Below are positions 50,659 through 61,300 of a stretch of DNA of 64,000 nucleotides, piece after piece. The stretch is taken from the NCBI RefSeq assembly GCF_026810505.1, contig NZ_CP101750.1:8048515-8112514 (forward strand). The letters are read 5' to 3'. This DNA is from Streptomyces sp. Je 1-369 (GTDB lineage: Bacteria; Actinomycetota; Actinomycetes; Streptomycetales; Streptomycetaceae). The position numbers were made by a program, and so were the translations under genes. The notes beneath the pieces were generated by a model. It did no database searches, was not told the origin of the DNA, and worked only from the letters and a program-made list of their open reading frames with translations. The stretch's first letter is position 1. Every line of letters begins with the position of its first letter.

Positions 50659-52092
50659 GTGAAGCGAGACGAGATGACGAAGCGTCTGCGAAGCGCGGCA
50701 CGCGCGGCCCTGTCACGCACGGCCCTGCTACGCGGGTCCCTGCCCCGAGCAGTCCTGTCCCGAGGTGTCCTCCCCAGCGCCGGGCTCGTCTCGCGCCTCG
50801 TGCCCAGGCGGGTCCGCATGCGGCTCACCCTCCTGTACGGCCTGCTGTTCGTCATCTCCGGCGCCGTCCTGCTCACCATCACGTACCTACTGGTCAACCG
50901 CCCCACCAACACGGTCCTCGTCAGCCGCCGCGGAGGCTCCGGCGCACCCGGCGACGCGGGCGTCCACATGTACACGCGCGACGAGGTCCCCGGCGCGGTC
51001 GACAGCTTCGCGCACGCGCAGCAACAGCAAGCCGTGCGCCAGCACGCCGCCGAGATGCAGCACCTGCTGACCCAGTCCGGCATCGCGCTGGCGATCATGT
51101 CGGTGATCGCCATCGGCCTCGGCTGGATCGTCGCGGGCCGCGTCCTGCGCCCCCTGCGCACCATCACCACCACCGTCCAGCGCATCTCCGCGCACAACGT
51201 GCACGAACGCCTCGCCGTCGAAGGGCCCGGCGACGAACTGAAGGACCTGGCCGACACCGTCGACGGCCTCCTCGGCCGCCTCGAAGCGGCCCTGGACTCC
51301 CACAAACGCTTCGTCGCCAACGCGGCACACGAACTGCGCACCCCCCTGACCGTGGAACACGCACTCCTGGAGGAATCCCTCATCGACCGAGAGGCCACGG
51401 TGGACTCCTTCCGGTCGAACTTCGAGCGCCTCCTCACCCTCAGCGAACAGCAGGCCCGCCTCCTGGAGTCGCTCCTCACCCTGTCCGGCAGCGAACGCGG
51501 CCTCGACCGCAGGGAACCGCTGGACCTGGCCGAGCTGACCGACAACGTGCTGCTCGGCTCCCGCAAGGAGGCCGAACGCCACAACCTGCGGGTCGAGTCG
51601 CACACCCACCCCGCGGGCCTCTGGGGCGACGACGCCCTCGTCGAACGCCTCGTCGCCAACCTCGTGGACAACGCCATGGGCTACAACGTGCCCGACGGCT
51701 GGGTGACGGTCGTGACCGGCGTACGGGGCGGCTGCGCGTTCGTCCGCGTCTCCAACACCGGACCGCGGATACCGCCCACCGGAGTGAGCCGCCTCTTCGA
51801 GCCCTTCCAGCGCATCGGCAGGAAAGCCGACAACGGGCATCACGGGCTCGGTCTGTCGATCGTGCGCTCCATCGCCGCGGCCCACGACGCGACGCTGAAC
51901 GCGCACGCGCGGGCACAGGGCGGCCTCGTCGTGGAAGTGGGCTTCCCTCTGCGAACGACGGCACCACCGCTGCCGCACGCGCCGTATGCGACGCAGGCGC
52001 CGTACGCGCCGTACGCGCAGAACCAGCCGCCGACACCGGTCACCGAGCCTTACGACGCCGGGCCCCGCTCCTTGAGCGCCGCCTCGGAATAG
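50659..52092 (+). CDS. HAMP-type sensor histidine kinase
   Basis: A 477-residue kinase taken from GTG 50659, 4 nt after the response-regulator stop; ATG 50674 is an alternative. A basic N-terminus of about 50 residues precedes helix 1 (LTLLYGLLFVISGAVLLTITYLL), a short outer loop, and helix 2 (GIALAIMSVIAIGLGWIVAG). HAMP (RPLRTITTTVQRIS), H-box AAHELRTPLTVEHAL, N-box NLVDNAMGYN and G-box GHHGLGLSIV are all intact. The C-terminus has a Pro/Ala/Tyr repeat (PYATQAPYAPYAQN). Partner of the preceding regulator. Compare the paralogue at 5287, where the H-box is altered. Confidence 0.9.
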   Translation: MKRDEMTKRLRSAARAALSRTALLRGSLPRAVLSRGVLPSAGLVSRLVPRRVRMRLTLLYGLLFVISGAVLLTITYLLVNRPTNTVLVSRRGGSGAPGDAGVHMYTRDEVPGAVDSFAHAQQQQAVRQHAAEMQHLLTQSGIALAIMSVIAIGLGWIVAGRVLRPLRTITTTVQRISAHNVHERLAVEGPGDELKDLADTVDGLLGRLEAALDSHKRFVANAAHELRTPLTVEHALLEESLIDREATVDSFRSNFERLLTLSEQQARLLESLLTLSGSERGLDRREPLDLAELTDNVLLGSRKEAERHNLRVESHTHPAGLWGDDALVERLVANLVDNAMGYNVPDGWVTVVTGVRGGCAFVRVSNTGPRIPPTGVSRLFEPFQRIGRKADNGHHGLGLSIVRSIAAAHDATLNAHARAQGGLVVEVGFPLRTTAPPLPHAPYATQAPYAPYAQNQPPTPVTEPYDAGPRSLSAASE

Positions 52093-52240
52093 GAATAGCC
52101 CGGGTACGTCCCGGCCAATGCCAATCCCGGACGGTCGCGCCCATTCCTCCCGCGGCCATAACATCTAATTCTCCGTGCGAGGCCGCGCGCATTTTCCCGG
52201 GCAGGCCTTCCGGTACGCCCGAGCGCCTGCCCACCTCGCC

Positions 52241-52269
52241 GTCCAAGTGCGAGAACTGAGCGGTTGGAC
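52241..52269. promoter_or_regulatory. StrR-type operator of the first NRPS gene
   Basis: GTCCAAGTG-N11-CGGTTGGAC. It ends 84 bp before ATG 52354 (87 bp before ATG 52357), the same distance as in front of the HpgT fusion gene. The N11 spacer is CGAGAACTGAG. Confidence 0.85.
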
Positions 52270-52356
52270 GGCTCTCGTCCTCGTACGGTCCAGTCGCCAG
52301 GAGAACGGCCCGAACATTCGGAACAGCCGAGGGGAATTGCTCGGCCAGGGGGAATG

Positions 52357-55300
52357 ATGAACGGCAACGCGGCTCGCACTCTGCCCCTCCTCGACGCCCA
52401 GGAGGGAATCTGGCTGGCACAACGCGTGTCGGGCTCACGCAGGTTGTACAGCGTCGGGCAGTACGTCGACATACACGGGCCCGTCGAACCGCACCTGCTC
52501 GAGCGCACACTGCGGCAGTTGACGGACGAGACGGAAATCCTGCACGCACGATTCGAGGACGACGGCGCGGGCGGAGCGCGCATGACTTTCCCGCCCCAGC
52601 CCCTGAATGCCCGGGACCAGAGCACTGCACACCCCCTTCTCGATTTCCACGACCTGACCGGGCAGGAAGACCCGCAGAAGGCCGCCGAGGCGTGGATGCG
52701 GGCAGAACTCGACCAGGAGATCGCCTCCCACGCCGACCGCCTCTTCTCCCACGCACTCTTCCGTCTCGCCCCCGACCACCACATCTGGTACCAGCGCTAC
52801 GACCACCTCCTCATGGACGCCCACGGCTGCTCCCTGCTCGCCCGCCGCGCCGCGGACGTCTACACAGCACTCCTCACCGGACGGCCCTGCACCCCGGCGG
52901 ACCACGCGCCGCTGCGCACGCTGATGGAGGAGGAGTCCGCGCACCGCACATCGGAACGCCACGAGGCCGACCGCCGGTACTGGCACGAACACTTCGCGGA
53001 CCGCCCCGACCTGACCGGCATCCCGGGCCACGCCACGCCCGGCGACGGCGAGGGCGGGCTCCCGCACGACACCCGCCCCGGCGACATCCTGCGGGAGACC
53101 GGCCACCTGCCGCCCCACGCCGTCGCGGCGCTGCGCGCGGCCGCCGCCCGCGCCGAGGCGAGCTGGCCACGCCTCGTCGTAGCGGCGGTCGCCGCCTTCG
53201 TGGGCCGCCTGAGCGGAACGGACGAGGCGATCCTGAGCCTCCCGGTAGCGGGCCGCACCAGCGACCCGGCCCGACGCACGCCCTGTACCTCGGCCAACAT
53301 CCTGCCGCTCCGCGTCCCCGTGACGGCATCCACGAGCCTCCTGGACCTCGCACGGACGACGGACAGGGAGATCGACGCCCTCCTCGACCACCAGGGCCTG
53401 CGAGGAGAACGGCTGCGCCGCGAACTCGGCTGGCCGACGGGTGACCGCTGGCACTTCGGCCCCTACGTCAACGTCATGCCGAGGGCCGGGGAAACCCTGT
53501 CGTTCGGCGGTCACCGCTCGGTCGTGCGTGACCTGTCGAGCCGCCGCGTCGAGGAGTTCGGCGTGCTGGTGAGCGGCGCGTCGGAGGGCCAGGACATGGA
53601 GATCACCTTTGAGGCGAACTCCGCCCTGTACGACCGTGCTTGGGTCCGAGCGGGCCTCCACGCCTTCCTGCGCTTCTTGGAACGGTCGACGGCCGACCCG
53701 TCGCAGCCTGTCGGCGGAGTGACTCTGCTGGACACGGCTGAACGCACCCAGGTACTGAACAGCTGGAACACCACCGAAGGGCCGGTCCCTGTCGCGGACT
53801 CGGTGCCGAAGCTGCTGGCCCGCCACCTCGCGTGGTCGGCGGACGCGGTGGCGGTGGAGGACGGCGAACAACGGCTCACCTATGCGGAGTTGGACAGGGC
53901 GTCCGGTCGTCTTGCCTCGCATCTCGCGCACGAGGGAGTGACCCGTGGCGACCGGGTCGCGGTGGTGATGGAGCGGTCGGCGGATCTGGTCGTGGTGTTG
54001 CTCGGGGTGTGGCGGGCGGGGGCGGCGTTCGTGCCGGTGGATGTGGAGTATCCGGCGGAGCGGGTGGCGTTTCTGCTTGCGGATTCGGATCCGGCGGCGG
54101 TCGTGTGTACCGAGGCGCACCGTGACTTGCTTCCCGCGGAGTACGTGGGCCCGAGGGTGGTGTTGGACGATCCGGGCGTGCGTGCGGCTGTCGATGCCTG
54201 TCGTGCGGACGGGCCCGTGGCGCGGGTGGGCGGGGAGGACGTGGCGTATGTGATGTACACGTCGGGGTCGTCGGGGGTGCCGAAGGGTGTGGTGGTTTCG
54301 CATGGTGCGGTGGCGGGTCTGGTGGGGGATTCGGGTTGGTCGGTGGGTGCTGGTGATGCGGTGTTGATGCATGCGCCGCATGCGTTTGATGTGTCGTTGT
54401 TCGAGGTGTGGGTGCCGTTGGTGGCGGGTGGCCGGGTGGTGGTGGCGGGTTCGGGTGTGGTGGATGCGGGGCGTGTTCGGTCGGCTGTGGGTGGTGGTGT
54501 GTCGGCGGTGCATGTGACGGCGGGGATGTTCCGGGTGTTGGCGGAGGAGTCGCCGGGGTGTTTTGCGGGTTTGCGTGAGGTGTTGACGGGTGGGGATGTG
54601 GTGCCTGCGGGTGCGGTGGCGCGGGTGCGGGAGGCTTGTCCTGGGGTGGCGGTACGGCATTTGTACGGGCCCACGGAGACCACTCTCTGCGCGACGACCC
54701 ACCTCCTGGGCGCGGAAGCGGAGGCGGGGCGGACGCTGCCCATCGGCCGTCCGCTGTCCAACCGGCAGGTGTACGTCCTGGACGCGGCGTTGCAGCCGGT
54801 CCCGGCCGGAGTGGTGGGGGAGTTGTACGTCGCGGGGACCGGTCTGGCGCGCGGCTACTTGGGGCGGCCTGGGTTGTCGGCGGAGCGGTTCGTGGCGTGT
54901 CCGTTCGGTGGTGACGGGGTCGGGCGGCGGATGTATCGCACGGGTGACTTGGTGCGGTGGTCGGCGGGCGGTGAGTTGCTGTTCGTGGGGCGTGCGGACG
55001 AGCAGGTGAAGGTCCGTGGGTTCCGGGTGGAGCTGGGTGAGGTCGAGGCGGTGCTGGCCGGGCACGAGGGGGTCGGGCAGTCGGTGGTGGTGGCCCGCCA
55101 GGACGTGCCCGGTGGTGAGAAGCGGCTCGTCGGGTACGTCGTGCCGGACGGCGAGTGCGAGGTGGATGCCGCGGCACTGCGGGCATACGTGGCGGGGCGG
55201 TTGCCGGAGTACATGGTCCCGGCCGCCGTGCTGGTCCTGGACGCCCTGCCGCTCACGGCCAACGGCAAGCTCGACCGCCCCGCCCTGCCGTCGCCCGACT

Positions 55301-58300
55301 TCGAGGGCGCGGGGACGGTGCGCGGCCCTGCGACCCCCGTGGAGGACGTCCTGAGCGGACTCTTCGGCGAGATCCTCGGCCTGGGTCGGGTCGGCACCGA
55401 CGTGTCGTTCTTCGAGCTGGGTGGGGATTCGCTGTCGGGGATGCGGTTGGTGGCGCGGGTGCGTGCGGTGCTTGATGTGGAGGTGGGGATAGGGGAGTTG
55501 TTCGGGGCGCCGACGGTGGCGGGGTTGGCGCGGTGGGTGGGTGAGCGTGCGGGGTCTGCGGTGGTCGGGGGGCGTCCTGTGTTGCGGGTGCGGGTGCAGC
55601 CGGATGTGGTGCCGTTGTCGTTCGCGCAGCAGCGGATGTGGTTCTTGAACCGGTTGGAGGAGACGGTTCCGGGGGCGGCGTCCGCGTACAACTTGCCGTT
55701 GGTGTTACGGATTTCCGGCCTGCTGGATGTGGCCGCGTTGGAGGCGGCTCTGGGCGATGTGGCGGACCGCCACGAAAGCCTGCGGACGGTCTTCCCCGAA
55801 GCGAGCGGCGTTCCCCGCCAGCTGGTCCTCGAGGGCGAAGCGGGACGACCGCCCCTGCTGACCGTGGAGTGCGCCGCGCCTCGGGTCGCAGAGGCGCTGG
55901 CGGAAGAGGCGGGACACGGCTTCGACCTGCGCACCGATCTGCCGTGGCGGGCCCGCCTGGTGGTGGCGGGTGAGCGTGAGTGCGTGTTGTCGGTGGTGGC
56001 GCATCACGTGGCGGTGGACGGCTGGTCGATGGGGGTGCTGGCCAGGGATTTGGAGACGGCGTATGCGGCGCGGTGTGAGGGTCGGGTGCCGGGCTGGAGC
56101 GGGTTGCGGGTGCAGTACGCGGATTACGCGTTGTGGCAGCGGGAGGTGCTGGGGGAGCTGGATGACCCGGCGAGTGTCCTGAGCGGCCAACTGGCGTACT
56201 GGCGTGACACGTTGGAGGGCCTGTCCCAGGAGCTGGTGTTGCCGGTGGATCGGGCTCGTCCTGCGGTGCCGTCGTTCCGGGGGCGGCTGGTGCCGGTGGC
56301 GGCGGACGCGGCGACGCATGCCCGGCTGGTGGGGGTGGCGGGGCAGGGCCGGGCGACGATGTTCATGGTCGTACACGCGGCCGTGGCGTTGTTGTTGTCC
56401 CGCCTCGGGGCGGGCGATGACATCACGGTCGGAACGCCGACCGCGGGCCGTGAGGATGCCGCCCTGGAGGATCTGGCGGGTTTCTTCGTGAACACGCTGG
56501 TGTTGCGTGCCGACGTGGGAGGGGATCCGACCTTCGCCGAGCTCCTGGAGCGGGTGCGGACCGCGGATCTCGCGGCGTACGCGCATCAGGACGTCCCCTT
56601 CGAGCGCCTCGTCGAAGAGGTCAACCCGACGCGGTCGGTGTCCCGCAACCCGCTCTTCCAGGTCATGCTCGCTCTGGACCACGTGCCCGAACCGCAGTGG
56701 CGCCTCCGGGGCGTGGAGGTGCGTTCCGCCTCGATGAGGGCGCCCGCCGCCCGCTTCGACCTCGCGGTGACTCTGACGGAACGCCGCGACGAACGCGGGG
56801 CCCCGGCGGGCCTCGACGGCGAGATCCTCTACGCGGCCGACCTCTTCGACCACGACACGGCCCTGTCCCTGGCGAACCGGCTCGCCCGCGTCCTCGAACA
56901 GGTCGCCGCGGACCCGAACCTCCGCCTCAGCGAGATCGACCTCCTGGCCCCCGCCGAACGCACGCAGATCGTGCGGCGCTGGAACGACACCGCGACCGAC
57001 GTCCCGGACGCGTCGATACCCGAGCTCTTCGAGCGGTGCGTGTCCCGCTCGCCGGGGGCGTCGGCAGTGCGGTGCCGTGCAGAGGCGCTGACATACGGGG
57101 AGCTGGAGGCGCGGGCGAACCAGCTGGCCCGGCATCTCATGCGGCTGGGGGTCGGGCCCGAGTCGCGGGTGGGACTGTGTCTGCCGCGTGGCGTCGACAT
57201 GGTCGTCGCGGAGCTGGCGGTGTGGAAGGCGGGCGGCGCGTTCGTGCCGCTGGACCCGGAGTACCCGCCGGACCGCCTCGGCTACGTGCTCGCCGACAGC
57301 GGAGCGACCGTCGTACTGGGCGTCGCCGAGACCCTCGGAGCGGTGCCCGCGGGCACGGCGCGAGCGGTGCTCCTGGACGACCCGGACGTCGGTCGGGCGC
57401 TGGCGGCGGCGTCCTCCGACTCCCTTGGCAGGCGGCCGCCCCGAAACCAGCTGGCGTACGTGATCTATACGTCGGGTTCGACGGGTCGTCCCAAGGGTGT
57501 GGCCGTCGCGCATGGTGGCGTGGCGAATCTGGCGGCGGCGATGCGTCCGGTTCTTGGTGTGGACGCGGGTGTCTCGGTGTTGCAGTTCGCGTCGTTCAGC
57601 TTCGACGCGGCGGTGCTGGACGTGGCGGTGACGCTGTCCGGTGGCGGCACGCTGGCGATCGCCTCCGCGGAGGAGCGGGCCGAGCCGTCGGCGCTGGCGG
57701 CGATGATCGAGTCGGCGCAGGTGACGACGGCGAGCGTCGTGCCCTCCCTGTTGAGCGTCCTGGACCCGGCCGCGGTCTCCGGCGTACGCGACTGGGTCCT
57801 CGGCGCCGAGCTGCTCACCGCCGACCTCGCGAGCCGGTGGACGTCCCAGGCGCGGGTGTGGAACACCTACGGCCCCACCGAAGCCACCGTGATGGCCACC
57901 GCGGGTCCCGTGGACGCCGGGATCGAGCCCGGCGACGAGGCGCCGCCCATCGGCCGCCCCCTCGACAACGTACGGCTCTACGTACTGGACGAGTTCCTGC
58001 ACCCCGTCCCGCCGAAGGTCGTCGGCGAGCTGTACATCGCGGGTCCGGGCCTCGCCCGGGGCTACTCGGGGCGTCCCGATCTGACGGCGGAACGCTTCGT
58101 GGCGTGCCCGTTCGCCATGAGCGGTGGGGGTGGCGGGGAGCGCATGTACCGCACCGGGGACCTGGCCCGCTGGGCGGCCGACGGGCAGCTGTCGTTCGCC
58201 GGCCGCGCGGACGAGCAGGTGAAGGTGCGCGGGTTCCGCGTGGAACCGGGCGAGGTCGAGGCGGTGCTCACCCGGCACGAGGCGGTCGGCCAGGCGGTCG

Positions 58301-61300
58301 TCGTGGCCCGCCAGGACGGCGGACCGGGCAGCGACAAACGCCTGGTCGCCTACGTCGTCCCCGAAGAACGACGGCATCAGCACCGGCACCACCAGCGGCC
58401 TCAGCGCGGCGGCGACATCGACCCCCAGGAGCTGCGCGCGTACGCGGCCGGGGTCCTGCCCGAGTACATGGTCCCGGTGGCCGTGCTGGTCCTGGACGCG
58501 CTGCCGCTCACCGTCAACGGCAAGCTCGACCGCGCCGCCCTTCCGGCTCCCGACTTCGCCGCCCGCGTCTCCCGGCGCGAACCGCGCACGCAGACCGAAG
58601 AGATCCTGTGCGGCCTCTTCGCGGAGGTTCTCGGCCTGGAGTGGGTCGGGATCGAGGACGGGTTCTTCGAGCTGGGTGGGGATTCGCTGTCGGGGATGCG
58701 GTTGGTGGCGCGGGTGCGTGCGGTGCTTGATGTGGAGGTGGGGATCGGGGAGTTGTTCGGGGCTCCGACGGTGGCGGGGTTGGCGCGGTGGGTGGGTGAG
58801 CGTGCGGGGTCGGCGGCGGCCGGGGGGCGTCCTGTGTTGGGGGTGCGGGTGCGGCCGGATGTGGTGCCGTTGTCGTTCGCGCAGCAGCGGATGTGGTTCT
58901 TGAACCGGTTGGAGGAGACGGTTCCGGGGGCGGCGTCCGCGTACAACTTGCCGTTGGTGCTGCGGATATCGGGCCTGCTGGACGTGGCCGCGTTGGAGGC
59001 GGCCCTGGGCGATGTGGCGGACCGCCACGAAAGCCTGCGGACGGTGTTCCCCGACATCGACGGCGTCCCCCGCCAGCAGGTGCGGCACGGCGACGCGGGA
59101 CGCCCGCCGCTGATCGTGCTGCGGGCGGACGACGTGAGCGACATCGACCGCACGCTCGCCGCGCAGCTGGCGACCGGCTTCGACCTGCGCACCGATCTGC
59201 CGTGGCGGGTCCGCCTGGTGGTGGCGGGTGAGCGTGAATGTGTGTTGTCGGTGGTGGCGCATCACGTGGCGGTGGACGGCTGGTCGATGGGGGTGCTGGC
59301 CAGGGACTTGGAGACGGCGTATGCGGCGCGGTGTGAGGGTCGGGTGCCGGGCTGGGCCGGGTTGCGGGTGCAGTACGCGGATTACGCGTTGTGGCAGCGG
59401 GAGGTGCTGGGGGAGCTGGATGACCCGGCGAGTGTCCTGAGCGGCCAACTGGCGTACTGGCGGGACACGTTGGAGGGCGTGTCCCAGGAGCTGGTGTTGC
59501 CGGTGGATCGGGCTCGTCCTGCGGTGCCGTCGTTCCGGGGGCGGCTGGTGCCGGTGGCGGCGGATGCGGCGACGCATGCCCGGCTGGTGGGGGTCGCCGG
59601 GCAGGGCCGGGCGACGATGTTCATGGTCGTACACGCGGCTGTGGCGTTGTTGTTGTCCCGTCTGGGGGCGGGCGATGACATCACGGTCGGGACGCCGACG
59701 GCGGGCCGTGAGGATGCCGCCCTGGAGGATCTGGCGGGTTTCTTCGTGAACACGCTGGTGTTGCGTGCCGACGTGGGAGGGGATCCGACCTTCGCCGAGC
59801 TCCTGGAGCGGGTGCGGGCCGCGGATCTCGCGGCGTACGCGCATCAGGACGTCCCCTTCGAGCGCCTCGTCGAAGAGCTGAACCCGACGCGCTCGCTCTC
59901 GCGCAACCCCCTGTTCCAAGTGATGCTCGCCCTCCAGAACATCCCCGAAGTCACCTGGGACCTCCCGGGTGTCGACGTCCGCCCCGCGCCCCTGCCGCCC
60001 GAACTCGCCGCCCGCTTCGACCTGGCGGTGTCCGTCGTCGAGCGCCGCGACGAGTACGGGGCCCCGGCGGGCCTCGACGGCGAGATCCTCTACGCGGCCG
60101 ACCTCTTCGACCACGACACGGCCCTGTCCCTGGCGAACCGGCTCGCCCGCGTCCTCGAACAGGTCGCCGCGGACCCGAACCTCCGCCTCAGCGAGATCGA
60201 CCTCCTGGCCCCCGCCGAACACACGCAGATCGTGCGGCGCTGGAACGACACGACAGCACCCGTCTCGGACGACCTGGCCCCCGAGTTGTTCGGTCGGCGG
60301 GTGGGGGTGTCGCCGGGTGCGGTGGCGTTGGTGTCGGGTGAGGAGCGGCTGACTTATGGGGAGTTGGGGGCTGGGGCGGGTCGGTTGGCTCGGTTCTTGG
60401 TGGGGTTGGGTGTGGGGCCTGAGGTGCGGGTGGCTGTGGTGGGTGAGCGGTCGGTGTCTTTGGTGGTGGCGTTGTTGGGGGTGTCGTTGGCGGGGGGTGT
60501 GTTCGTTCCGGTGGATGCGGGTTATCCGGTGGAGCGGGTGGGGTTTGTGCTGGGTGATGTGGGTCCGGCGGTGGTGGTGTGCACGGTCGGGTCGCGGGGT
60601 GTGGTGCCGGAGGGGTTCGCGGGTCGGGTCGTGGTGGTGGACGATCCGGGGACGGCTGCGGAGATCGGGCGGTGTGCGCCGGGTCCGTTGGGGGACGGGG
60701 AGCGGCTGGGGGTGCTGTCGGCCGCGCATGCGGCGTACGTCATCTACACCTCGGGTTCCACCGGCACCCCCAAAGGCGTCACCGTCTCGCACGGAGGTCT
60801 GCGCAACCTGATCGCGGAGAACGTGCGGCGCTACGCCATCGACCCCGACAGCCGGGTCCTGCAACTCGTCTCGCCGAGCTTCGACGTCTCCCTCGCGGAC
60901 ATCTGGCCCACCCTCTGCGCAGGCGGCCGGCTCGTGCTCGCCCCCACCCGCCTGGACATCTCCGGCGACGAACTGGCCCGCCTCCTGCGCACCCGCCGCG
61001 TCACCCACGCCGCGATCCCCCCGACCTTCCTCTCGCAGCTGCCCCCGGATGAACTGCCCGACCTGGGCCTGCTCATCACGGGAGGCGAGGCCATGCCGGT
61101 GGAGGTGCGTCGGCGCTGGTCGGCGGGGCGGGCCATGTACAACCAGTACGGGGTCACCGAGTCGACGATCATCTCGACGACCGCCCTGATCCGCGACAGC
61201 GAAGGCCCGCCGCCGATCGGGCGCCCGGTCGCCAACACCCAGGCGTACGTGCTGGACGCGTCCCTGCGCCCGGTGCCCGCGGGGGTGGCCGGGGAGCTGT

